Shown: positions 9,671 through 19,884, numbered from the stretch's first letter. The stretch is 20,011 nucleotides of DNA from Collodictyon triciliatum (GCA_043381765.1 JBHJMP010001269.1:1-20011), one strand, 5' to 3'. The notes: generated by a model not told the origin, from the letters alone. Numbers and translations: made by a program.

Positions 9671-12600
9671 TTTGTTTGTTTATTTATTTATTTGTTTATT
9701 TATTTATTTGTTTATTTGTTTATTTGTTTATTTGTTTATTTGTTTATTTGTTTATTTGTTTATTTGTTTATTTGTTTATTTATTTATTTGTTTATTTGTT
9801 TATTTGTTTATTTGTTTGTTTATTTGTTTATTTGTTTATTTGTTTATTTGTTTATTTGTTTATTTGTTTATTTGTTTATTTGTTTATTTGTTTATTTGTT
9901 TATTTGTTTATTTACGTCATGATAAGTGATAAACTGCTGGCTCTTTCTTCTCCTCATTGCCGCTCGTGCGGTCTGAGAAGATTACTCTAAGATTCCAATC
10001 AAATAGACATCCCAATTGTGATATACGAATTCAACGGGAGGACATTTCAAAGTTTCAAGCTGACGTTGTCGCGGAGGACGAAGCAGTACGAATTTATAAT
10101 CAGCGACTTTTTTTATTTATCCGTCTATATATTAATTAATTGATGCATTTTACTTATTTGCTCCCTTTTATTCACTTTTTATTCATTAATTAATTGCTTC
10201 ATTTGATCCACACGCACGCATAGGTATATATCATACCCAAAAGCAAAGTCACTCCCACCAAAATCAATGGGGTTGAAGTAAAGGACAAAACAGAGCTCAA
10301 GCACGGCGACGTGTTTTCCTTTGGAGCAGCGAATCCGCGTTGTTTTCGATATGAGTGTCGTAATATCGGTGCCAAAAGGCGTCACTACAGCGGAAATAAA
10401 CTGGTTCGTCCCATTCCACTTTCCTCTCGCTTTTCGATTGGAAAGAAAAAGACCAAAAAAAAAATAAAGGATTAGCTATGATAAAGCACTCATTCACACT
10501 AGAATCACGGACTCTCATATAATATTTTCTTCGTTTCTTGTATTTTCCTGGTTCCTAGTATATACCTAAATCCTCTTCATACTTTACAGAATACCACTGA
10601 AACTCCGTCCGCCCTGCAAAAGCAAGTTTCCAAGCAAATGTCTATTCTACACCAACCGACGACCAGCAAACCAGACTCGTACGCAAAACAGGCGGAGCCG
10701 GAGTCATCTATCCAGTCCCAATCGGAGGATGACTTCATCTTGCAAAAGTTCGCCCATTTCAAAGCATCAGAAAATGCTTCGCTGGTAAGTCAAATAAGAA
10801 GAAAACATGTGAATATTGATCTCACACTAATGACGGAAAAAACAACACTTTGCGGCTATTCATCGCATAACAACCCAAATAACAAAGAAAAAAAGAAAAA
10901 GAAAAAAAAGAAATAGATGAGTCAATACACCCAGAAAGATAACTTCAGTGTGATTGATTATATCACTTCCATAGAAGGAGAGCCCTACAATGCCCCGCGA
11001 AATATGCTTCACGTCCAACTCTGTGCAGATACGCACCCCTATCAAAACGCCTATCCGGCCGATCCTCTTCAAATCAGAGACTCCGAGCCAAGAAATTCCA
11101 ATCGGAAACCAAACTCCAAGCCAGAGTGCAAAAAAGCGGAAGAGTGTATCTTTTGCAAGTGCCCTGGAGGACAAGTTTGATGGAAACGAATCTTCCATTC
11201 ACCATCCATTCTATATGAACATAGCTCTAAAGAAAGACACCGATTCAATCAAGGCCGATGACGCCCGACCAACTGAAGACGAATCACGGATCGTGCCCTG
11301 TGAACAAAAAGCTAAAGAAGCTGGCGGATCGAAAACAATTGACCCTTCTGTCGCTTTCATGTCATCGCCTTCATCACACTCTTGCATTTCCGCACCAAAT
11401 GAACCATTTGAAAACAAAATCCAACCCCCCAGCAGCGAGCATGAAGGGCATGTGCTATCGCTATCAACCACAAACAAGTCATCCGATACTGTCAAGACTT
11501 CAGAGAATCCACCAGCAGACCATTCGTCATTGACGCCAATACCAATCGGCTCCACCGAAACAAATCTCGATAGCGGCTTGTCCATGCTGCGACCCACTGA
11601 TGCTGACTTCCGGATTGATTTATCAGATATCAAAAAACTGACATCGCCGCCCAACCACGAATCGATGAATGCCAGCTCGCAATCAGACATGGCAGACGGG
11701 AAAATGATGTACGAGAGAATCGGCAATATTTTGAATCACTCCAACGAATCTTATCTCTCATCAACTGCAGCCGCCGTTGCACAACCTAACCCCGCCGGCT
11801 CACCGGTGCAGTCATCTTCTGCCCAGAGCGATTCAAGCACACCTGATGCTTCTTCTTCCTCATTAATTTCTCACCAGGAGACTCTCCAGAGAGACAAACC
11901 CTTTTCTCCAGATGAATCACATGAGCTCGGTGAATTTACGGAGGAATTCGGCAACCACAAGCCTTACGACGCTTCCGCATCTCCCATGATGTATGGCTTG
12001 TCCCACTATATCCAGAGCTCCAACATCGGCCTTGAACACCAGCATAGCTTGAATGAAAGCACTATTCATTACCCTTTGAAAGCTGCTCTGAATGGAACTG
12101 ATGAGAGTCTACAACTATTTCCTTTTCGTCGAAGTGAAGAACTGCCACCAATGTCGCTCAGTCATGCAGCAAAAGCATCAGTTCCACCGTCTGCACGTCG
12201 CCTGAATCTAAGTCTCAACGGTTCGCACTCGCTTCACGCGTCTGATTCGCACAACCGTGTCGAGGACGATGCAATTACCAAAAAGGAAACCCTACAAAAC
12301 AGCCGTAGCATCCCCTCCGCACACAATGCCGGCATCGTAGCCATCTCCATGGGTGATAGTGAAAAAAAGGACGCTGAACAACCACAGGAACAGGCTTTAT
12401 GCGCATTCAGTTCATCCGCACAATCAACGGTTCTCTCAAATCAAGCAAACCTCGACCTTCCTGACCGCTTTCCCACAGCACACATGGCTGAATTCACCCC
12501 ATTCACTTTAAAAACCGGAAGAATGGGAAATGGCAGCCCCTCCGTTGTCAGCAAGTCAGACCCTCTCGTAGCTGGTACCTTCACTCTATATGCATCTGCA

Positions 12601-15534
12601 TTCTCCCCACGCAGGTCACCGAGACTCGGGAATAAGTTACAGCAAAATGTCAGCCAAAGAATCAAGCCCAATCAAATTACAGTGAATCGACTCACATGCG
12701 AATCCTCTGGGCCCGAGACAACATCACCCGCGGCACCTGTCGAAGTACCAATCCTAGATACAGTATTGGAAGAGACCAGCAAACGAATCGAAATGGAGAA
12801 AGAACTGTTGATAGAAGACCAAGAAGCAAAAAGTCAGCTGCAACTCACAAGAACTCCAACTCGTGCCACTCAAACTCGCTCGGTAGATGGAATTTCTCCC
12901 TTTAACTCACCCATGAACTGCCAAGTCGTCATTTCCTTGGAGTGTTCACCACAGCGTACACTAACCAAGAAGGGAAAAAGCAATTCATTCGATGCATATC
13001 TTGATAGTCAACTCATCGTTCAAGAGAACTGTTCTTCCTCAACAGAAACCTCTCAAACAGAATCAGTTTCTGCTTCAAAATTAGGAACAAAGGGCTTAGT
13101 TTCATCTTTAAAGGACAGATTAAATAATGTATTATCCCATCAGCAGCGCGACATTTCAATCCAGGAAGGAGCACAAACACAATCAAAACCTCATGCAAAA
13201 ATCGATATAGTACTTGACCAAAATCAGAATTCACACAAAATACGATGCGAAGGTGCAGACACAAGCCAAAATACGAGCCGCGTCAAAGCCTTACGTCAGG
13301 AGCTTGAAAAATCACTTACGGTCGGACTCAAACCCCCAATGGCCTTCGCAAAGAGCAACACAGCGTCAGAAAAAGCCGGTTCAAATGTGGGCAAGCTTAA
13401 AATAAACTGCACATTGGATATTCCCATGCTTGCTCCTCAGCCGCCAAAACCATTCGCACTCGGGCCACCATCACACCATACACCACATAGTCTGCTTTCA
13501 GACGAGCCACATTTAACAACCCCCAATTCCAAAAACAAATTGTCGTCTTTGTCCAAGAGCAAACAAGAAGTAAGCCAACAACTCGTTGGAAGTTTACAGG
13601 TCTTGCCCCATGATACCGTGGTGGGCGACACAACTGATTCGGCCCACTCCATTGAAGTAGTCACCGCACTACCGCACCCGACGCAGAATCCTGAACTCTC
13701 TGTCCCTAACTACGAGCAGCGCACCTCTGAAAAGATACCAGCCGAAATAGGCTCCGAGTCTCCTTTCATTGAACGCTGCGATGCGTTGCCGCCGCCCCCA
13801 ACACCGTTTCGCCTGCCTCCATTTCCTACCCCGCCTCCAAATGCTGCGGACCTAACGTTCAACACTCCACTGCCGTCTCCACCTTCATCCTTTACACCAT
13901 TTCGTGACTTCACAACACCTCTTCCGTTTACTTCATCTGAGCACGACGCAAACAGAGCTTACCGAAAATCAGCTATTGTGGGAACACCAGTGTTAAATAT
14001 GGCATCCTCGAATCATGTCAAAATCCATGCGAAAATGGATAACCACATATCCACAACCCCGATAAAGACTGATGTCTCTTTATCTGTACCCAAAGATTTA
14101 ATGACCAAGCTAGAGTCTAATTTTACCTCACCCCTTCCGGTTGCTCGTTCCAGCTGCAAACCAGACGAAAAAGCATGCTTGAAAGATTTGAAGAACTCTT
14201 CCAAAGTGGAACCATGCAATCTTGAACCAGCTGGACATGACACTGATAACCAAAGATGTGTAATTGCCGCAAACTGCACTTTGGTTAAGAAGGATGATGA
14301 TTATTTGATCCAAGAAAACATGCAAAGAATGCAGATTGTAGAAAGTTGTCCTGAGGAGAATATTCAGCAAGAAAAGCAAACACTGACCCCTGCGTTAGGT
14401 ATGGTAGTCAGCGACTCATGTGGCTTCGATGCAGCATCAACCAAAAGGGAATCGTTTCATTCACTTGACTCCCTTCAGTACACAGATTCGGTGAAGTCTT
14501 GCATCACTGCTGACTCGTCAAAGGAAGCATCAAGCTTGAGTAATATCCTAGGAAATGAGTCGCCATATACACCAATTTCTTGTCAAAACCCATCACTAGT
14601 TGCTTTGGAGAAACAAGACGGTATATCTCCAAATGTTCGGGTAAAAAAGAGAAAAAAGAAAAACAAGCGGTCTTTGGGTTCCACGCAAGAGCACGATAAC
14701 ACCTGCAGCCTTACAAGTCGGCAAATGAGTGTGGTTCAAGAGTTTACTTCATTCAATATTTCCGAAGGTGACGTACAATCTATCAGACAACAAGCTGTTC
14801 CAGACCAAATCAAGTGGACAAGAGATTTGAAAAAAGACATAGCTTTGAACGCGAACCCCGGGCACGTCAAACACTGTAATGGTGGCGGAAACTTTCTAGG
14901 AGTACCCGAAAAACCAACAGAAAATGGATTATATTCACCATTAGTTCGAGAAACAGTCATCATTCCAAACCGCCTGTTGGGCCGGGTAGCAAAATCAAAA
15001 ACTATCATAACCCCTTCTGTCGTACGCTTTCGGTTATTGAGACACGCCTTCGGTCCCAACAGCAAAGGAAAAACTGCAAACAATTTTCTAAACAATCCCT
15101 TCTGTGTAGCTAAAGTTCTCGAGAGGAACCGAAACCCCCGAGATAACCGAAACAGATTATATTTATCGCAAACGAAAGGGTTAGATAGTGGTGCTTTTAT
15201 ACGGGAAAGACCCAGTGATATTTCCATCACATCTCTTTCGCCCAATGCTGCCACAAATGATTCAATTAGGTGTAAAACTGAAAAACTTCAAAGGCCTTCG
15301 GCAGTTATTCCAGGGTTAGATGCAAAGGTTTCGGTGGATGCAAGGAAGGCCTCAAACGTGAGAGAGGGGGGAAAACAGTGTTTGTTCAAAGATTCCGTTC
15401 ATAGCGCCACCGAAGCCACTGGTTTCATCACAGTAAATAAGCAGAAACTGACTTTTACAAACAAAGTGGTAGCCAATAAGGAGAATGGGCATGAAAATTC
15501 TGGCAGTGTAAGCGTGATGCAGCAGAATGATTAA
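9357..15534 (+). CDS. Ki-67-like FHA-domain protein with PP1-docking-like motif and C-terminal KEN box
   Basis: Five exons: 9357-9448, 10007-10085, 10224-10403, 10590-10784 and 10975-15534. All phases fit, giving 1701 residues. Joining exons 1-3 gives an FHA domain at about residues 4-101, with FGR (29-31), CDIRI, Ser45, ING (71-73), LKHGDV and FRYE. From memory, the first 57 residues align without gaps to animal Ki-67, placing the phosphopeptide-binding Gly30-Arg31 and Ser45 at the same numbers. KSVSF at 238-242 with FD at 250-251 resembles the RVxF PP1-docking region of Ki-67/Repo-Man. The rest is disordered and Ser/Thr-Pro-rich. Other landmarks are a proline-rich part at about 1116-1165, a basic NLS-like run at about 1404-1413, a Leu/Arg-rich stretch at about 1505-1560 and a KEN box at 1684-1686. 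Ki-67 coats mitotic chromosomes and recruits PP1; a nuclear, cell-cycle role is inferred. If the motif matches are chance, it is still an FHA protein of unknown role. Confidence 0.84.
9449..10006 (+). other. Long first intron splitting the FHA domain
   Basis: The donor follows the first two bases of the Arg31 codon (GGACG|GTATTA) and the acceptor is AAATAG|ACATCC, rebuilding CGA. At 558 bases it is at least twice as long as any other intron predicted in the window; about 345 bases of it are the TTTA/TTTG array. Splicing here restores a continuous FHA motif, FGRHPNCDIRI. Confidence 0.82.
9570..9914 (+). repeat. TTTA/TTTG tetranucleotide array with 8-base higher-order unit
   Basis: It begins with about 20 nearly pure TTTA copies (to about 9672). 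It then changes to alternating TTTA and TTTG, which acts as an octamer TTTATTTG repeated for about 200 bases. It lies wholly inside intron 1 of the Ki-67-like gene. All three + frames stay open through it (Leu-Phe-Ile-Tyr/Cys strings), which explains the long spurious open frames there. Confidence 0.95.
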
Positions 15535-15628
15535 TCAGCAAACTTGAATGAAAAATACAAAGCATGCTTATACTCATCTACAGCGCAGCCTCAAAGGGTC
15601 TATAGCAGCTCCGTAGCAAAGTAAAAAA

Positions 15629-15659
15629 AATAAAGTAAAAAAAAAAGGCAAAAAATAAA
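15629..15659 (+). terminator. Candidate poly(A) signals of the Ki-67-like gene
   Basis: AATAAA occurs at 15629-15634 and again at 15654-15659, 95 and 120 bases after the TAA stop, in a very A-rich stretch. Position and sequence suit a cleavage and polyadenylation signal. Confidence 0.5.
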
Positions 15660-15900
15660 AATAAAAAGAATTCCATTAACTCTTAACACCCGCCAAATCT
15701 TGAGAAAATATCTCACTCGTAAGCCAATGTCTCACAAAACAAAGATTGTTTAAGAGAGACAGTTTTTTTAGTTTATACATAAGTTCGGCGAAAATCTGGA
15801 TGCTGCTGAGCCAATGACAAGTCTTTCACAAATAAGTCCCACTTGTGTAAACACTGTTGTATGAATGAGAAAAGAAAAATACATACACCGTTGTAGTTAG

Positions 15901-16155
15901 TCGTTCGAACATATTTTGTTGTCGAAGGGCTTCTATCAGAATAATCTGCTTTATCGCAGAATCGAATCCAAGTACGTGTGTTGTGATTTGATTACAACGC
16001 TTCCATTAGATGTTTCTTTCGACGCTGGTTCTCTTTTACATGCAATCAGGCGCTACGTTATATATTTGTTGGAGCTCGACAAAGCATATGAAGCGATTGT
16101 GTCAAACGTATCTCACATAACACCATCTTTTTTAATCATGAGGCTGTCACATTGA
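15901..16155 (+). other. Open stretch of unknown nature (possible exon or gene relic)
   Basis: A frame open for 255 bases between TAG at 15898 and TGA at 16153-16155. Its translation (for example YVCCDLITTLPLDVSF and SLLHAIRRYVIYLLELD) has non-repetitive, protein-like composition, but no ATG near the front. An AG just before it could be a splice acceptor. I recognise no family and find no upstream exon. It may be chance, a relic, or an exon of an unannotated gene. Confidence 0.2.
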
Positions 16156-16391
16156 TTCAGTGATGTTTCATTCACAAACTGTCTCAAAATCTAAACAAAA
16201 AATGAAGTGGTGTGTTTTTATTGGTGGGAAAGTTGTTTTGTTTTTCTTTCCATGGCTAGGCTCTCTTTTTGTTGGTGCCCGAAGAATGCCCGATATGACG
16301 TTTTGCCGTGTTACGAGGCGCATCGTTGAACAAGCCGTCTACTTCAATCTAAATGACAAGGTGTCTTATATACAAAACAATCATCGTCATC

Positions 16392-16393
<2 letters not shown>

Positions 16394-16443
<50 letters not shown>

Positions 16444-16460
16444 TAATAATAATGATAATA

Positions 16461-16495
<35 letters not shown>

Positions 16496-16532
16496 GATAA
16501 TGATAATAATAATGATAATGATAATGTTAATG

Positions 16533-16567
<35 letters not shown>

Positions 16568-16647
16568 GATAATGATAATGATAATGATAATGATAATGAT
16601 AATGATAATGATAATGATAATGATAATTATAATGATAATTATAATAA
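16394..16647 (+). repeat. AAT / GATAAT trinucleotide-hexanucleotide array
   Basis: About 16 perfect AAT copies are followed by mixed AAT and GAT, settling into an alternating AAT-GAT hexamer. The array has no stops in the three + frames (Asn-Asp, Ile-Met and similar strings). Variation is between AAT and GAT, which changes the amino acid, so nothing suggests it is translated. Confidence 0.95.
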
Positions 16648-16795
16648 GAACAAGAACATGAACAAGAACATGAACAAGAACATGAACAAGAACATGAACA
16701 AGAACAAGAACAAGAACATGAACAAGAACAAGAACAAGAAGAACAAGAACAAGAACAAGAACAAGAACAAGAAGAACAAGAAGAACAAGAAGAAA
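16648..16795 (+). repeat. AACAAG / AACATG hexanucleotide array
   Basis: It directly abuts the AAT/GAT array and consists of AACAAG copies with some AACATG, ending in AAGAAC/AAG mixtures. It ends 43 bases before the TAA of the LRR gene on the opposite strand, so it may be transcribed as part of that gene's 3' untranslated region. Confidence 0.93.
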
Positions 16796-16838
16796 GGATA
16801 CACAAAATAAATTAAAGTAAAAAATGATGTGGTTATTT

Positions 16839-19668
16839 TTAACTGTTCGCTTGTGGGAAACGTGTATTATTGCGAACCATGTTGTAGGATATGTCCAGAG
16901 ACCTTAGTTTTGTCAGGTTGGTGATATTTTCGGGCAAGGTCGTCAGCTTATAGTATTATAATCAGCAGCGTGAGTCATTTAGTTATATTGCGGCTGTGGT
17001 GGGACAACTCAAAAGAAATTATACAGTTCCAAATTAAAGTAGAAATAACATTAATACCTGATTGTGAGAAACATTTAATGCTTTGAGTTGCGTCATCATA
17101 CAGACGATGGACGGAAGTTCGCGCATCTATGAAATCCAGATGTTATCAGTGTTATCTAGTTGCATGTGGTTGAGTTTTTGTATTCATTTGAAGTGTCTCA
17201 CTCGAGCGTGGCAGATAGCAAGTCCGGTCAAATTCGTCATCAAAAGAAGTCCAGGAGGAAGAGGCACATATTGACTCCCGTACAATATGAGTGACCCGTA
17301 CTGCATCTGTCGTTTGTTAGGCTTCCAACCAGGCCGTATCGCTTCTTCATCCTTCATGTCAAAAAAAAAAGCAACGATATAATGATTTTAGATACAAGAG
17401 CGATACTTTCGTTCTTATTTTTCGAATGAGCTGTACACGATGACTTACCAGAGTGTCATAAAACTTAAGCATCTGAATATGGGATGCATGCAGAAAACCG
17501 GATTCGTCCAATGTATTATTATTCCAGCAAGGAAGGCAGCTTATGTCTCTAGGTGATCTTTTTATTGTGTGATATGATTGATTCATCACAAACAGCTGCG
17601 GTGGAATTATTTCAAGCAACGTAAGGTTCGTAAGAGCTGTTATTTGTGGTGGCAGTTCATCAATCTAAGGGTTTGTTATCGTTTAAAATCGTAAGAATAT
17701 CGATCCCGATAATTGGTCAAAATAAAGTAAAAAAAATTGTACAATTATGAACGTAATTTTAACAAAGGAACTGTATGGGATTTAACTAAGATAAGGTATA
17801 AGTTTGTGATAATGGTGAAACCGATAAAAAAGTACCAAATTGCCTGATATATTAAGTTCCACAACGCCGGTTAGAAAAGATATCTCTGGAGGGAGAAAAG
17901 AGATTTGATTGAGGTGCAGAAGGAATTTTGTCAGTCGTGTCAGGGCCGATATAGATGAAGGCAGTGAAGAGAGTTCATTTGTTTGAATTTCAAGCTCCTT
18001 GAGTCTGTTCAGCCTGCATAATTCGGGAGGCAGAGACGTTAATTTATTCACACCTAAATGCAGAACCTCTAGTGACTTAAGCTCTGATATGCCATCAGGG
18101 AGAGAAGATATCTTGTTTCTGGGTAGAATGAGCTCCAAAAGATTACTGAGCATTGATACACTGAACGGTAATGACCTTATCATATTAGAACCAGCACAGA
18201 GTTTTGTAAGCTCAGTCATGAAAAACATCCCTGGGCATAGTGAAAGTAGTAGAATGTTGTCAATGTCAAGCTCTCTAAGCCTTATCATCATAGATATGTT
18301 ATTTGGAAGACTCTGCAGTGGATTATGCCGTAGTTTGATGGTATTTAGTCGTGTTAGCATGGATATGCCAATGGGAATAGATGATATCCTATTTTCTGAA
18401 AGGTGCAGGTCGACCAAGCCTGTTAAATTCGATATTTGAGTAAAAAGAGTCGAAATATGATTCCTTTCAGCACCAAATTTAGTCAAGTTAGTCAGAGTCG
18501 ATAATTCGGATGGTATGTGTGATATCAAATTTTTTGAGATATTTAGCTCCACAAGCATCGTCAAGTTTGACAGTCCAGAAAACAATTGCGATAGTTTGTT
18601 GCTATTCAATTGGATTTTTGAAAGATTGGTCAAACACGATATCTCTGGTGGCAGCAAATTTATACGATTTTCAGATACATCAAAGATTTGAAGTCTGGTC
18701 AACAAGGCTATTTCAGGAGGTATAGCCTGAATGATGTTATAGTCTAAATATAGCCTTTCTAGGCCTGTCAAAGCGACTATTTCTAACGGGAACACAGAAA
18801 GATCATTTCTTGACATGTCTAGCAAAGTAATTGCTTTTAACCTTGAAGCTTCATTAGGCAGTGATGTAATTCTATTATGGGAAATACAAAAACGTTCCAA
18901 AGTAGTAAGTATTGATATCTCTTTGGGAATCGAGGTAAGGCGGTTGTCTGAAATGTTAAGTTTTCGTAGCTCTTTCAAATTGAGAAGTGCTGTTGACAGC
19001 GAGGTTACTCTGTTCTTGTCAATATGAAATACCGTAAGATTAGTCAACACAGATATCTCAGAGAATATAGAAGCCAAGACATTGCAGGATAGATGAAGCT
19101 CCACAAGATTCTTCAATCTTGATAATTCGGATGGGAGTGATCGCAGGTGATTTTTCATGACGTTGAGAATTCTCATGTGAGTAAGCATCGATATTTCAGA
19201 TGGGAGAGCTGAAATGTAATTGTGAGAGATGTATAGCTCAGAGAGATTAGTTAAGAGCAACAGGTCTCTTGGGAAACGAGAAAAATCATTATTACTGATG
19301 TCGATAACGGTAAGCAAGGTCAGCACTGATATTTCTGGGGGGAGCGATGAAATCTGATTATTGAGGGCTATAAGTTCCATAAGGTTGGTCAACGCAGAAA
19401 TCTCAGACGGCAAGGATGACAGCCGATTCTTTGACGCTTCGAGTTTTGTGAGTCTGTTCAGCAGAGATATGCCAGAAAACGATGAAATATCGTTCCAATA
19501 AATATTCAAGACACAAAGGCGGGTGAGGATGGATAAACCAACGGGAAGGTTCTCTAGCTGCCTTTGGATGATTTCCAAACGAGTGCATCCTTCGATTGGG
19601 TCCTCAACCGGGGCGTAGGTTGTGCATAGTTTTCTTAGTGATTCCTCCTCGGCAGAGTCTTGCGACAT
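16839..19668 (-). CDS. Leucine-rich-repeat protein, SHOC2/PIRL-type 23-residue repeats
   Basis: Five exons on the minus strand, in order: 19668-17836, 17664-17449, 17351-17202, 17126-17058 and 16946-16839. All introns are phase 0; the product is 791 residues ending in TAA. After a 30-residue polar N-terminus, exon 1 has about 25 tandem repeats of the form LPxEISxLTxLxxLxLxxNxI, the short intracellular type of SHOC2 and plant Ras-group LRR proteins. Exon 2 ends one repeat, then about 70 residues without LRR pattern (about 631-700) interrupt the solenoid. Three to four further repeats follow, and the tail NNTRFPQANS is polar. No kinase, NB-ARC, TIR, signal peptide or membrane helix is visible. 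A cytosolic protein-binding scaffold is likely; the partner is unknown. The start at 19668 is a good-context ATG (ACCATGT). Reading only the first exon would give a false 628-residue end at 17782; the downstream exons continue the repeat in register. The exon 3 start (17351) is the least certain boundary. Confidence 0.87.
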
Positions 19669-19759
19669 GGTCGGTGTCGCACGTCGCTGCGTTGGGGTGC
19701 GTATCGGATGGTCGGGAGTTTGACTTTGACCTAGCCTTTCTCCTGAGTGCAGGATTTTT

Positions 19760-19884
19760 GAAAAAGAAAAAGAAAAAGAAAAAGAAAGGAAAAGGAAAAA
19801 GAAAAGAAAAAAGGAAAGGAAAGGAAAGGAAAAAGGAAAAAGGAAAAAGGAAAGAAAATGAAAATGAAAATGACAATGAAAAAA
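19760..19884 (+). repeat. A/G-rich array of GAAAAA, GGAAA, GGAAAAA and GAAAAT units
   Basis: About 125 bases of nearly pure purine on the + strand. The unit shifts from GAAAAA to GGAAA/GGAAAAA to GAAAAT. It lies about 90 bases upstream of the LRR start codon, so the pyrimidine strand is the LRR coding strand. Confidence 0.9.

Larger units (their letters stand above)
15535..16838. other. Convergent intergenic region between the Ki-67-like and LRR genes
   Basis: About 1.3 kb between two stop codons on opposite strands. It holds A-rich 3' sequence with poly(A)-signal candidates (15629-15659), an unexplained open stretch at 15901-16155, an open stretch from about 16160 leading into repeats, and the AAT/GAT and AACAAG arrays (16394-16795). 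No gene with a recognisable product was found. Confidence 0.6.

Noticed and set aside
9351-9990. Long Leu-Phe-Ile-Tyr and Leu-Phe-Val-Tyr open frames
   Set aside because: All + frames of the TTTA/TTTG array are open. The front of one of them is real exon 1 of the Ki-67-like gene, which leaves by the donor at 9449.
11211-15254. Several minus-strand open frames antisense to the large Ki-67-like exon
   Set aside because: They have no recognisable domains or repeats and no supporting splice structure. They are shadows of the long + strand exon.
10990-15534. Treating the ATG at 10990 as the start of a 1514-residue single-exon protein
   Set aside because: An acceptor (CCATAG) at 10974 lies in frame, and the upstream exons join in phase and supply the FHA domain.
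16160-16810. Asn-rich (prion-like) protein over the AAT/GAT array
   Set aside because: All + frames through the array are open, the variation alters amino acids freely, and no related exon was found. The short lead-in alone is weak evidence.
17782-17835. End of the LRR protein at the first stop (17782)
   Set aside because: The 18 codons after 17836 lose the repeat pattern, while splicing at GT 17835 to AG 17665 continues the repeat exactly in register.
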